Shown: piece by piece, positions 1 to 11,060 of the stretch | Position numbering within the stretch: position 1 is the first letter of the stretch | Layout: each line of letters begins with the position of its first letter | NCBI RefSeq assembly: GCF_000524195.1 | Contig: NW_020170441.1 | Span: 257,693 to 321,692 of the forward strand | DNA length: 64,000 nucleotides | Source of the DNA: Echinococcus granulosus | Taxonomy: Eukaryota; Platyhelminthes; Cestoda; Cyclophyllidea; Taeniidae | Reading direction: 5' to 3' | The notes under the pieces: model-generated | Told to the model about the DNA's origin: nothing | Databases searched by the model: none | Seen by the model: only the letters and a program-made list of their open reading frames with translations | Program-made: the position numbers and the translations under genes

Positions 1-1003
1 AAAAACACAATGTTGGGGGCGTGGTGTTTCAAGCAGATACTGAGCCCTCTCATTTCAAGTTTCGCATACTATCGCAGACTCGAATACAATAGGGCGTGAG
101 TAATAATTACTTCCATAACGACTGAAGCTGTGTTGTCTGAACTTTTCTAACTTTTGCTTTATGAATTCCACACGGCCGAGGAGGGCAAAAACTGGCCAAC
201 TAGACGTACGCACGCGCCCACTGACTCATCCCGCTTGTTTGAACGACTTCAAGCACCGAGAAATGCCTCTTCCCTCCAAACGGACGTTCAGGTAACCTCA
301 AACCAACCGCTATTTCCGATGGGCAGCAGGGTTCACCCTATCACCTCTCGTCTGTTCTTTGTCCACTTCCAAACAAGGTATACGTGATGGACCCAAACGA
401 TCCGAATACCCTGAGTATTCCATACTGACCCAATAAAGGATGATGCACCACTTACTTGGTGAGGAGCAATTTTACAGAAAAAATGCATTTTTCTCAGTAA
501 ATTGCCAAGGAGCAATAGAGTTTTATACATAAAATAAAATAAGTCACTGAATAACTCTCCTTCTCCGCGCATTGCAATGCAAACGTTGTTTTGACCTAAA
601 TTTGTATCAAATTACCACATTTCAAAGAGTTGACATTTTTGAGCCTTTAGGAAAAGACGTTCTGGACAAGCCAAACAAGGCTCCGTCTCAAGAACTTTCG
701 AAAATATCCAAAGCACAGAGGAGTTGGGTAAATAAACAAAGTACGTAGACTTGCGGATGCATGCAGTTGTTACTTCAAGGTAGTCAAACGGTTTCTACCC
801 AAGAATCCACCTTTAGGCGCTTGAGTTCGGCGATATTTGTAACGCCTACTTCAACCAGCAAAATGCGCGACCCGCATACGTACAGAAACGCGGGAGAAAT
901 GCACTCAGGAAGGGGAAGGCCATTGCGAGCACGTGGAACAACCTGACAGCCCTCACTTTTACTCATCAACCAGCTGGCCCGCAGAGAGCGCTTCACTCGT
1001 GCA
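1..1003. other. Spacer upstream of the gag relic
   Basis: I recognise no gene here. Base composition changes at about 830, where the DNA becomes GC-rich and stays so into the gag relic. The last 170 bases may therefore be leader sequence of the same decayed retroelement, but no LTR or primer-binding site is visible. Confidence 0.4.
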
Positions 1004-1702
1004 ATGCAGAACCTAGCACCCACGCGCATCCTACTCCCTGCCTTCTGGCCTGACCAAGTCCAGCTCTGGTTCGCCGCCTGTGAGGCACAATTCGCAGCCT
1101 ACGGCATTCATAACCAGCATGCTCGCTACAGCTGCGTCCTGGCTCTGTTAAAACCAGAGGACTTGAGTCTGCTCAGCGACCTCATCCTCAATCCGGACCC
1201 CATACGGCCCTATGACCGCCTTAAGGCGGGCCTCATTCAGCGCAGTCACACAGCACAGTGGCGAAGTGCGCGGAACGAAGTACCCTCGGCCATTGTGCAC
1301 CGCATCCGTCACGCCCTCTATGAGAAGGCTGTAGATGCAGACGAGACGGCGTTGAAAGAGATGATCGTGCCATTCCTCCCCCCAACAGTCCGCTCTGTAC
1401 TAGAGCCGGTAAAGGAGACCGCGACGGTGGACCAGCTAGTGCAAATGGCTGATCGAATGATGGCCATGAAGATGGAGGGCGAGGCTCTGGAGGCGGCTTT
1501 CGGGGAGATGGTGTCCCAGCAACAGCGACAGACATGGCAGCAGAAATCCGGCAGGTCCAGAAGACGTAGTACAAGTCGGAGACCACGGGCGCCACCACAA
1601 CGTCTACTCCTCTGTGAGTACCATCAGAGATTCGGGGAACAGGCAAAGCACTGCCGGCCACCCTGCGACTATCACACGAGGGAGCAAAAAATCATGTCTT
1701 AG
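1004..1702 (+). mobile_element. Gag-like relic of a Ty3/gypsy-type LTR retrotransposon
   Basis: An open frame of 232 codons, ATG at 1004 and TAG at 1700-1702. Residues 11-140 resemble the gag-like domain (DUF7041 type) common in flatworm and arthropod Ty3/gypsy elements: an early FWPDQVQLWFAACEAQF block, then YDRLKAGLIQR, then a PFLPPTVRSVL segment before a helical 'VDQLVQMADRMM' stretch. Near residues 206-222 the short motif CEYHQRFG...CRPPCDY matches the C-terminal cysteine/histidine tail of these Gag proteins. The region is clearly GC-richer than its surroundings, as expected for a transferred element. No protease, reverse transcriptase, RNase H or integrase follows: the frame closes and AT-rich spacer begins. 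I read it as a fragment, not a working element. Family placement is from memory of the motif pattern. Confidence 0.8.
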
Positions 1703-2570
1703 GGTACAAAGTACCACTTCCACACTTCCATGCAACCACAAAATCCAGTTATTGATATGAATTTAAACTGTCTGCATTAGAGTAGCTACCGTTCCATCAA
1801 GAATGCTTGGCTCCCGACCGATATCTGAAGCTGGCATTGAACATCTGTGCCTTTGGAAACCAATTTATCTGTTTTCCCATAACAATGGATGTAATCTGCT
1901 TCAAATAGTACCAATAAAGCCTCCAAATGTAACTTTTTGCGGTAAAATCCATGGTAGACTCCGGAAGGCCCTATGGTAAGGTTACACCCCACAATCTTAA
2001 AAATCTTGCCCGAATGAATAATGGCTCCCCACCCCTTGTTCCACTGTGTGCAATTTAGGTCGTGTCGAAAAACAATTTAATCTGTTGCACTAAGCGGTAA
2101 TGAGAGGTGAATACAGGCAGATTTCTAAGGGAACATAAAACCGCAAATCAAGAAATTGATGGAAGAATGGTCAATCTCGTCAGGAGTTAAGCACATATGT
2201 CTCAAGGGAAGTGCTCCAGCACATTCAAAGACGAATCTTCTGCATACCTTCGAATGCCATGATATCTCACGCAATGACCGCACCCATGATTCCTGCCAGT
2301 CGTCATCTTACAGCAGCAATTTTGCGCACCTTAAACTGAAGCGATCCTCACTCGTGATAATCTAAAGTGTTTCCAATCCTTTTTGAGAATTAAGAAAAAC
2401 AAATCGACTAATCGTATCATAAAAACATTGCCTATGGATTCCAGATATCCATCCGAGTAAAACGATTGTTTAACAGTGGAGCATAAGCATCAACATATAT
2501 TTAAAGCGTTAAAATAAATAATTAAACGTATCGCTGCTGTACAAAATCAAGCGGCCATCTCCTCTCCCGT
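1703..2570. other. AT-rich spacer
   Basis: No gene, RNA or repeat recognised between the gag relic and the 3' end of the ABC transporter pseudogene. Any 3' UTR of the old transporter would lie in the right half of this stretch. Confidence 0.4.
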
Positions 2571-2847
2571 CTACTGCAGAATAGCTGCAAAAGCGTCGCT
2601 ACCGATGGCGCGAACAGCAGTGTACGCCTCTCCTTCCATCTCTACCGAGGCGATGCCACTGCGCCGAAGCGCTTCGACAGCTCCCGCTGGGTCCGAGAGG
2701 GCATAGGATGCAGCACGTTCGATTAAGCGGCCGCCTTCCATCACCATCACCTCGTCCAAATCCATTATATTATGGAGCCTGTGGGCAATTATCAGCACTG
2801 TGTTAGAAGCAAAGTTCGCACGGATTGTCTTCACCGAAGCGTCCGTT
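2571..2847 (-). pseudogene. Last NBD2 exon of the ABCC-like pseudogene (H-loop)
   Basis: This exon is still open. It starts after a CATAG acceptor and continues the split Arg codon left by the previous exon (AG|A). It encodes a TVLIIAHRL block containing the H-loop histidine, followed by IMDLDEVMVMEGGRLIE, the usual ABCC sequence after the D-loop. The C-terminal tail of about 45 residues is rich in Ala and Glu and ends at TGA 2571-2573. Being intact at the very end while upstream exons are broken fits a gene that decayed recently or piecemeal. Confidence 0.8.
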
Positions 2848-3833
2848 CTATGCGGGTAGAAGTCAATTAAGGCAAATAGTTAACACAATGGCATAAAACA
2901 AGGTACAAGGGGTATTTAATTCAGTGACCTCTAATTTTATATCTATAAAAGGGATGTCACCGTGGTGGTACTGCATGAGATGATAGGTGGAAAGATTCAC
3001 CCAATGCTAATATTCATTGCACACTTGGACTGGTCCAGACACCGCTAATCAGGCTGGCAATCAATAATGGCAACGTATGCATGAAATGGCGTGATGATGA
3101 AACTTCCTCTGAACAAAGGTATGGAGAACCCCTAGTTATTCGAACCTGCAGAAGACTTCAAGCACAGAACGCTGTCGGGACACAGACATGGTAAGATATT
3201 TGATTGAATGCTACAGGCACTTCAAAGACGGCCGTACGTCCGTCGGTGATTATCCCCAAAGTAGTATTTCTCAAACTACAGCAAAGCGGTCATTCCTGTG
3301 AGCATTCAGCGCATGAAACGTCTGACCCTAGATAACTGTTACACAATCAGTCTCAAAGTTGCTCCAGGGAGCGTCTTTTTGTGGGAACGGTGAACAGAAC
3401 AATCTTTAAAATTTAGCACACGCTGGATATCTAGACAGATTAGCCTTGGATGGTTCAACTACACTGACAAACATTTCTATATCAAGGTGCTTAACATATA
3501 CTAGTTAAACGCTCCGGTGGATGCATAACTATATCAGGAGATCGTGTCGAGGAATAAATATGGCTTCCGCTAATGCAAGTTTAGCCTGAAAAGTTCCTGT
3601 TTGAATTAACCGATTCTCGCAGCATTCTGCTCTCTTGCACTGCTTGAAAGCACAGACACACATTCGTTCCTCCTTTAAAAAAAAAACCTTAAACTGCTGC
3701 CAACCAATGAACGTCGAGTTTTCTGGCCGTAACAATGCCGCCACCTATGCAATGGAGAAGGCTATAACCCCCGAAGTTTGCTCGATTTTGGATGACTAAC
3801 ACGGAAGGAGAGTTGGGAGGAAATAGGACGCAC

Positions 3834-3992
3834 CTGGGGTCGACATTTGCCATAGCTGTTGATTAGGAGGGCTTTGTTCCCACAGAGAAGTGCTCTGGCC
3901 AGAGAGAAGAGTTACTTCTGACCGATGCTGAGTTTCAACCCACCAGTGATGATCTCGCTACTCAAACCCTTCTCTGACTTTTTAAAAGTTTC
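3834..3992 (-). pseudogene. ABC signature/Walker B exon with stop and frameshift
   Basis: The minus strand reads GLKLSIGQK and then TAA (3912-3914) where ABCC proteins have Gln/Arg-Gln. Translation then continues as LFSLARALL, the normal family sequence. The Walker B region reads LLIN and then shifts frame into AMANVDP, so the catalytic Asp-Glu pair is lost. The exon ends at a CCCAG|GTGCGT donor. Its 5' boundary is uncertain because no AG acceptor is found where the alignment begins. Confidence 0.8.
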
Positions 3993-4164
3993 CTTCATTC
4001 GAGCCAGCGAGAGAAAAAAGGTAGAGCACCATCATTGCAAAACCACTAACAATTGAATAAATTAGAACAGTTGACTCCAAAAATTCACATCTTTTATTAC
4101 AAACTAGAATATGATGTGTAGGAGAAGAAAATGAAGCCAACTAGAGAGATGAGAGTGAGCATAC

Positions 4165-4252
4165 CACGTTTAGAACATCCCACAACTGCTCATCTGAATA
4201 AACCCCCTCGGGATCCAAGTTACTTCGAGCAGTACCGAAAAAAAGTAGAGGA
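4165..4252 (-). pseudogene. Post-Q-loop exon of the ABCC-like pseudogene
   Basis: Encodes PLLFFGTARSNLDP followed by YSDEQLWDVLNV, matching the ABCC 'DPVLFSGTLRxNLDPF..YSDEELW' block. The donor GTATGC at 4159-4164 is good. The acceptor is not: the expected ..CAG before the Asp codon reads ..CAA, suggesting a destroyed splice site. Confidence 0.75.
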
Positions 4253-4773
4253 TTTGAACCGACAGGAAGCAAGATCATTCAATTAACCTTCAGATAAATT
4301 TTGTAGCAGGCGGCTCCACAATTATAATCCGATCACATGACGCGAAGTAATATTGAATCATCCAGAGGTCAATGCATAAAAATGTTTTTGAGTTCTTTTG
4401 GTGGGTCATTCACTCGTTCTGTTGATGCAAGGGGTGACGTACTTGCAGGGTGTAGGCTCACGAGAGCGCCTAGGCAATCAGCGACCACTACTGTAGAGCA
4501 CTACCTTGTGAAAGCCAAATGCAATTTGAGAATTTTACAAAGGGATGGATACGTGGTTTATAAACAGGAAAGTAGCACAATCACTAGTTCATTACCACGC
4601 TCCACCACCTTCAAACCTTCAAACGGTAAAGGTGCTTTTTCCTTCCAATATTTTGGCAGAGGTGTATTATCGGTTTAGAGGAAAGATAGGCAACGATGAA
4701 CCAGTGTTCACATGGACGCTCGAAAAAGGAGCATAAACAACTTCAAGGGTTGTGGACGAAGATTCCCACTTAC

Positions 4774-4930
4774 TTGAGGTTTGATTGAAATGGGGCTACG
4801 CAGTTCGGCGAGATGAACCTGAGATATGTGCACTCCGTCGATGAGAACTCTCCCGCGTTGGATCTCAAAGGGGCAGAAGAGGAGCGATGAGGGAGCTTTT
4901 ACCTGCCCCTGTGCGGCCTATTACACCCAC
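4774..4930 (-). pseudogene. Walker A exon of the ABCC-like pseudogene, +1 frameshift
   Basis: After a TTGTTTCAG acceptor the exon reads VGVIGRTGAGKSSL (Walker A) and later, one frame over, RGRVLIDGVHISQVHLAELR, ending in KPQ at a GTAAGT donor. It is 157 nt long. The matching segment of an intact ABCC4 is 52 codons (156 nt), so the damage is a single extra base, located after the CCCCTT that follows Walker A. Confidence 0.85.
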
Positions 4931-5973
4931 CTGAAACAAGACAAGTGATAGAAACACGTGACAGCGGCAAGAGAGTAAATAATAGAGACAATGTCTTTTA
5001 AGGATACCACTGTGAGTGACAGCACCAGCGTTCCATGTGTAAGGAATGTGTGACTGACCGCTTATTCGGTGTTACATTTGAGGAGTGTCTCAAGTGAGAA
5101 TCTAACCAAACTCCATTTCAAGAAACCTATTACCTGGTGTTTATCCTAACTTAAAAAAACGTTTCGTTGGTGGTTCCAATAAAGCGGATGTCTAAGTATT
5201 CCAATAAAAGAACTCACGAGCGATGAGTAGATTACACTTAACATGACCATCAGTACCGCAAAAAAATTAAAATTAGATAAACTCATATGGGAGTATTTAA
5301 TGCAAAGATAATATTCCAGTGTATTGCAGAATGGTACCGGTAGATCACTTCACTGTCATTCGAAATAAATTAATGACCAAAGCCTTCGTCAGACCAGGTT
5401 AGGTCAGAGGTGTGAAGAAAGAAGTGGCAATTGAGTTTTAGAAAACTAGTTTCCAATGTGAATTTTATGGATGATGTAGCTTACAAAACACATCGGCATT
5501 TACCTCCAAATAAACATAAGTGATTCAATAAGGCAATGAAATCTCTTCTAATTAAGAAACTGCAAGTTTGACTACCCATAACAAAATTAAGTCATTCAGC
5601 AGATTCTTGGCCAACTATCTAGAAGAAATGACGGTAACAAGAGACAAAAAATGCTACGAAATTGTATTTCAGAATTCAAGCGATCAGGGTCTAAGTAAAT
5701 TTTTCACCACCTATTTTAATATTCCGGCCGATGAACAGCCGCGGGGAATGAAACTCATTAAGTATTCAATAGGTAGGGAAGTGCAATCATGACTTGGATA
5801 AAATAATAGAATAAGTAATAATAATAAACCTTTCCAGTATCAGACTAACCTACTGTGATCAACCTCAACTCCGTCTGTAACATGAAACCCACCGGGGGGA
5901 TTCGCAAAGACGCACATTTACATTGCTTCGCACGTATGAATGAAATCAAGTATACTAAGTACCTGATGCATAC

Positions 5974-6192
5974 CTTGCTTCCGGGTTTAATGACAAAGTT
6001 TATTTCCCATAGCGCCCACTTTTTTCCATCTGGGTATTTAAGACACACATTTTCGAAGGCGATTGACCTCCTTGAAGGCCACTCAGAGGGGACCCTCAGG
6101 CAGGGAAGGTGAGTGACCGCGTTTTCAGTAGATGCAGATTTTTCTTCTCGTTCGGGGCCGACGTATTCTCGCATCCTCTCCACGGAAACCAC
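5974..6192 (-). pseudogene. Linker/start-of-NBD2 exon of the ABCC-like pseudogene
   Basis: Seventy-three open codons between a TTCTAG acceptor and an AAG|GTATGC donor. It encodes VVSVERMREY, then the classic pre-NBD2 motif PSEWPSRRSIAFENVCLKY and KPGSK directly before Walker A. In ABCC proteins this segment joins the last TMD2 helix to NBD2. Confidence 0.85.
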
Positions 6193-6288
6193 CTAGAACG
6201 ATTAAAGTAGCCAAAAGAGACTGGCATGAACTGAGTCAAAAAGTATTGCAAAAGATGTACTTAGAAGGAATTAGTATGAAGCAATAAC

Positions 6289-6389
6289 CTAGATCTCCAC
6301 ATCCGCAGTCTGGCACAGTGCATACTGCGGAGAGCCAAACATTGACATGATGTAGCTTAACACGACAGCCAATGCCACGCCTTGTGAAC
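6289..6389 (-). pseudogene. End of TMD2, ABCC-like pseudogene, with nonsense codon
   Basis: Reads GVALAVVLSYIMSMFG and CQTADVEI and then TAG. Aligned with ABCC4 (..LSYALTLMG..QSAEVENMMISVER) the TAG replaces one residue exactly, and the next exon continues in frame with VVSVER. Confidence 0.75.
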
Positions 6390-6732
6390 CTCGAATTATT
6401 AAAAAAAATATCGAAATGAAATGAATGGTACCAAATTGGTAATAGCACACCGTTAGCAAACTTTGAAAAAAGATGCCAGCATACGAAACGTTTTCACCAC
6501 AGTGTTGTCAACTGTTATGGGAGCATCCAGTTTATTTCATAAACTAGGAACTTAACGAAAAATGTCACCTTGTGTGTATACTTTCAGTGGTTGTATTTAC
6601 TTGTTATTATTTAGGTAATGAGCAATTAAAAAAGCAAATCAAAGCTCGTATTTTATACAATTTAAATTTTGGAGGAAATTGGAGCGTTGTAATTAGCGCT
6701 CTGGTGCGGATACATTGAGTTTTTTGGTGAAT

Positions 6733-6969
6733 TTACTCCTGCGATACCACGAGACAAAAAATAACAACAGTTTGCATTACATTTGAGGGAGAAAAACACC
6801 CCACTACATCAGCATAACGATGGACAGCTTTAGCAAAAAGTTTTGGCAATGATTTATTTAACGTGACTGCGTATCGAGCAAATGTAAAAAAGGTAGCGAA
6901 TAATACTGTTTTCGCTCCGGAGTAAAAGACCAGGAAGATTGACAGCGTTACCAGTGCAGAAGTGCGCAC
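6733..6969 (-). pseudogene. End of TMD1, ABCC-like pseudogene
   Basis: Hydrophobic frame with FYSGAKTVLFATFFTF and a later CFSPSNVMQTV, which fit the last TMD1 helices of ABCC4 (..SASKIIVFVTFTTY.. and ..FFPSAIERV). It lies 344 bp upstream (minus sense) of the TMD2-end exon, so no room remains for NBD1. Assignment by alignment from memory. Confidence 0.55.
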
Positions 6970-7031
6970 ACAAGCGACTGTTTGCAGGCGATGAAAATTG
7001 CCACAACTCGGAATTTCATCAAAGGCCTATT

Positions 7032-7250
7032 TTAGGTAGCCGTCAGTCTCAACGAACCACACAATTGAAGCTTATAACGACTGTCTGGAGAGTTGGAATA
7101 GAGTAGCACCATGAGCGGACGGACTACTAGACACAATATCTGCGATGGAAAACCAATGATTTCAGACACCGCCCAAGCATTCGCCTGTACTAGGTAACGG
7201 TAGAGGTCCACGTAATACCCCACTTCCAGAGCAGCTATCAAGGCTGCCAC
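7032..7250 (-). pseudogene. Possible mid-TMD1 piece of the ABCC-like pseudogene
   Basis: The frame contains AWAVSEIIGFPSQILCLVV followed by RPLMVLLYS, which can be placed on the ABCC TMD1 segment W..EIG.S.LAG...IILLPLQ. A further weak match near 8710-8895 (INIVNAAGIIWDALVASLHI) fits the earlier 'SND..xFDxA...W..PLQ' region. The order is collinear, which is the main support. Confidence 0.35.
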
Positions 7251-8895
7251 TAAGAGTTCTCATCGAAAAGCACGTAAAGTAGCGTAGGCGAGACTGAAAA
7301 TGGATTATTTTCAATTCTTCGCTTTATTGTCTAAGATATCTGACATTAGAAGTCGTTTGACGACAAATTAATCTTTGTACTTTTGTCACTCACATTAATA
7401 CACATGCCTTCTAGTTCTAAGTGGGTACATTAACAAGCGTAATAAACAGAAATTTCCCGCAAAAAGGAGAGCTCACGTGTATAATCCCTCTGTAACGTTT
7501 TCGGACTTGTGGAAGCGCATAGTTTTGGGCACATTAAATTGGTCCAGTGATCGGATATTCATAACCCTTAGAACAGTATCGCCCATCGAAGGAAAAATCG
7601 ATCAACAACGTTCATGTCATCTGCTGACTTGGGTGTTTGCCGTTTTCCTGAAGCAGAGGCCTCTACATCTTTTTCGGTCGGTATCGTCTATAAGTAAAAT
7701 ATTTCGAAAAAAATACACCATGTGAATTATCACAAGTACACTTCGTGTAAACTTGTACAAATCCCCGAAAATAACGGAAGCGACTTAAATGGTCATGATC
7801 GACCACATTATAATCGAAATTGTAGTATGCCGTATTAAAGTACTGTCGAACTCATATTCAAAATACAATTCATCCACGTTATACTCTCACGTATAGGTTA
7901 ATTACAACTAAAACGACGTCAATTAACCTTTAGTAGGAAATGTGCGACTACAACAATAAAACAAAGAAGGATTCCAACTCTGCGCAGGTTTAAATTAAAT
8001 CAACTGAATACCTAAGAAGATTTCTAAGCAGCATGAATACTACCCAAGCCATGAAAATGACGGTAATCATATTTTGTGGGAAAACCTTAGCAGATTTATG
8101 AAAATGACTTTGCGACCCAAAGCAGAATATTATACAAGCTGTGTAGTCTAAGGAAAGACTAGTATGTGAAGCAAAACATCGCCATGGAAAGCATTAAATT
8201 GATCAACATTAAATGTAGTTCATTGAATTAATCTATCCCTAACCTGAATGGGCATGATTATGGTTGAGTAGATTGCATCCACTGGCCTCAACAATCGTAT
8301 TTCATGAACAAGGCAAAATTATGCAGACGGAGTAGAAAAGGTTAGTGACATGACTTTTTTGGCTTCACCGTTTAGAAACAAGTATAATATAACCACCTCC
8401 AGACGTAACGCATCTCCAAGACACGACACCGCAGTCCAACCTATCTAGTCAAAACAGTCACAACGAAAGGCTCCCTCTGGATGTTACTTTCTGAAAGTTA
8501 AAATAATTTCTGTTGATCAAACAGGTGTTGCTCATAAAAATGGCGAGTTTCTTCGCCACCCAAGGTAAGTATGCCATTAACAAATCTATCTAATCTGTAA
8601 GTTGGTTAAGTCTAACTGGAGAGTATGAACATCCAAACATTGAAATATTCTCATATTTCGCACGCTTTAATCTACTCTAGTACAAGTCTAGTAAATAACA
8701 ATGCTCCGACTAGACTAAATGATTCCGGTGGTACTTAGAATATATATGCAAACTAGCTACAAGTGCATCCCAAATAATGCCAGCTGCATTAACGATATTT
8801 ATGGAGTGATTTGCTAATTTGTTGGACTCTCCCAACATTTGATCCTCCGCTGGTTGTACTTTCAACCTCCAACATGACCTCTGAAGTGCTTCCAC

Positions 8896-9601
8896 TTTTT
8901 GTGACTTCCAAGAAGGCGAGTCTGGACAAAACTGCCATTAGTGTTGAAAGTGGTCGCTGATACGCTGACAGAAATTGCACAGACGGATCGTGGCGCTCAT
9001 CACGCCAACACGCTTGCTGTTTGGGCACACGTGAGCCCAACCCCGAGCCACACGGGTGGCCCAAGCACTGCCCCGCGAACTAAGTGCAGCTGTGATCTAG
9101 GCACCAGACACCGCACATTGGTCACCAAAAACTCTGCAAGACCTCTTCTCTGCAAAAACACGTTCGCAGCACCGCGGTGACAGGAAAATGAGGAAACGTA
9201 GGACCCACGCACCGGGACGCCGAGCTTGGACAAATACCCTTCCCTCGTACAGCGCACACTCCCCCTCCCTCCCCCCCCCCAACACCCCATCCTTCGTGCA
9301 TTGGTGATTGCCTCTCGACATTCGTTGTCGCTCCTTAGTCTGTGCTTCAAAATACGCTGTTGAGCCAGAAGGGACTACACGCCAGTTCTCACAAAGATGA
9401 GAAGGCAGTCAGGGGCTTCGACGAGTCCACTGCTCAAGCTGGCTGATGTCCCACGGCGAACGCCGTTCACTCGCCACATGTAGGAACATTTGTTTGAAAA
9501 TGGCAATTGAATGAGCCACTAATAGATGTTTTCATTGCATTATCTATCAGGAATTTATTTTTATATGTACACTATAAAAAGAGCCTGCTGAGCTGAGCGT
9601 G
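8896..9601. other. GC-rich unassigned segment with C-tract, then 3' flank of GPATCH11
   Basis: From about 8970 to 9480 the DNA is distinctly GC-rich, but no frame resembles a known protein. It may be an old repeat. A C-rich run at 9261-9286 gives runs of 4, 10, 3 and 5 G on the minus strand, a pattern able to form a G-quadruplex. Confidence 0.4.
9554..9559 (-). promoter_or_regulatory. Polyadenylation signal of GPATCH11
   Basis: AATAAA on the minus strand (TTTATT on plus), 43 bases past the GPATCH11 stop codon, the expected position for a short 3' UTR. Confidence 0.6.
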
Positions 9602-11060
9602 TTATCCATGGTCTTCTTCTGTAGGCCCAGGACATTTGGCCTCTAGGTTGGAACTGTTCGAGTATTGTTCACCACACCAGAAGCAGTAGAAGTGCGACTC
9701 CCTCAGGTAGGTAGCAAGACGAGATAAAATCAAGTCGGGCTGGAAAGTGTAACGCTTATATTAATAGACAACCCAGAACTTAGAACTATCGCAATTACAG
9801 CAAGATAGTGCTACCCATTAGTAATATCTCGCAAAGCCTACCATTAGCAGTAGAAAATAGCAGTAAGCACATAAAACCTGTGTAAATGAAGGCGAGGAAC
9901 TTAGCGCAGAAGTGGAACAACAATAAACTTTCCAAAAAATCTTACCTTGGACTCTATAGGCCCATGTTGCGCTGCATCAATGTCGCAATACGCTTCCTCA
10001 TCAGACTCAATCCCCAGAACAGTGTCGCATTCATCGCGGCGTTCATCTAAATCCCTCGTGTTACCTGCATCATTCTGCCGCCTTCGTCTCTTTTTGCGAC
10101 TACCATGAGGACTCGAACGACAAATCTCCCGACGAATCAGCTCCGAATGAGCCAGCAGCTTCGCCTTTTTTTCATCAGGAGGCCAAAACTCCTTGTCAAC
10201 TGGCTGATCCCGAGACTGTGCCATGTCAAGCTGCTGGCAAATAGACCGTGCAGCCATTAATTGGCGCTGAGCACGCTCCATTCGAAATCTTGAAGCCATT
10301 GATGCACGAAAGTCAGACTGAAAAGCAGACATTTTCATGTCCTGCTGTTCCCTAGCCGCAGCGATGGCTTCACTCCGTTTCTTTTCAATATTGTGCAAAC
10401 CAAGACCTTTGCGCCCATCGATTATTTCAATGGGTATCGGTTCGGAACGCCCTTCCGCTGTGAAATTGAGTCATAGGGCAAAAAGGATTTAGAAAACTAC
10501 TGAAATCCTTCCAGTATATCCCGAGGAATTACTTAAGAAACAATGAGAACTAGTAATCCGAGGCTGGAAATCATTTCAGTAACGATAGGTGTGGGTATCT
10601 GGGAGAGGCTAAGGCCACAAAAACATTTCACACATTCCTCAAAGTACTGACACCCTTAATGATAGGTAGCGATTCACAAATGTGCTGACGAGCGCTTCAA
10701 ATATCTGAGTGCAAAACTATGTACATAATGGGTGTTCTATGATAATAGAGTAACTCACCTTTTTTGCCTATTCCACCATCTCCCTTGAAGCCCATTTTCA
10801 GCATTAACTTGTAGCCGATATTATCTTCTCCAATGCGCCTTTTCAAGCCCTCTTCCCGTTTAATATCCATTTGCTTTCCGTTATGTTTGTTCTGCGACGT
10901 TTGCATACATTGTTCTGCTACGCGCTTTCGCGTGCTTTTTGATGCAAGACCTGAACACAAAGGCTTTACTCTAAAAGTAAACGTGACTCGTCTGTCAATA
11001 CGGTGGGTTCAGGAATTTGTCCGACATATAGTCCTCATCACTACCATCATTTTCGTCCAT
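9602..11060 (-). CDS. GPATCH11: G-patch domain-containing protein 11
   Basis: Four exons on the minus strand: 11060-11002, 10970-10759, 10457-9946 and 9739-9602. They total 307 codons with all phases matching. Residues 1-19 carry the acidic EDYMSDKF motif of the family. Residues 69-113 are a G-patch (GYKLMLKMGFKGDGGIGKK...GLG) and 114-200 a charged helical region with RSICQQLDMAQ. The last 45 residues form the DUF4187-type tail, LATYLRESHFYCFWCG, with a CxxC pair at 280/283 and PGPT near the end. G-patch proteins bind RNA and can activate DEAH helicases; this family is nuclear and linked to splicing (known for the family, not shown here). Intron 1 is only 31 nt, then 301 and 206 nt. ATG 11058-11060 starts the conserved acidic head. 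It diverges from CHCHD2 across 0.93 kb. Confidence 0.94.
10971..11001 (-). other. 31-nt micro-intron of GPATCH11
   Basis: Starts GTATTG and ends TTTTAG on the minus strand. Removing it joins CC|A and keeps the frame from EDYMSDKFLNPP into the G-patch exon. Reading through gives an immediate TGA. Such tiny 5' introns are a known flatworm trait. Confidence 0.85.

Larger units (their letters stand above)
2571..8895 (-). pseudogene. ABCC4/MRP4-like ABC transporter pseudogene
   Basis: Decayed exons lie in the correct order on the minus strand. TMD1 pieces are near 8.8, 7.1 and 6.85 kb, the end of TMD2 at 6289-6389, the linker into NBD2 at 5974-6192, Walker A at 4774-4930, the post-Q-loop exon at 4165-4252, the ABC signature at 3834-3992 and the H-loop exon at 2571-2847. 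ABCC proteins export organic anions, drugs and nucleotides through two TMD-NBD halves. Closest resemblance is to ABCC4: the linker 'SVERMREY', the ...ANVDPR end of the Walker B exon, and the spacing. Lesions: TAG at 6289-6291, one extra base in the Walker A exon, TAA at 3912-3914 straight after LSIGQ, and a lost Walker B Asp-Glu with frameshift. Only 344 bp separate the TMD1 end from the TMD2 end, so NBD1 and most of TMD2 are gone. Several independent lesions make sequencing error unlikely. Confidence 0.85.

Noticed and set aside
4237..4258. GGTTCAAATCC on the minus strand, like a tRNA B box
   Set aside because: The flanks do not form a T-arm stem, and the site is the degraded splice acceptor of an ABCC pseudogene exon.
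9000..9350. Frames up to 116 codons in the GC-rich island
   Set aside because: Low-complexity Gly/Arg-rich translations across a poly-C tract, no family resemblance.
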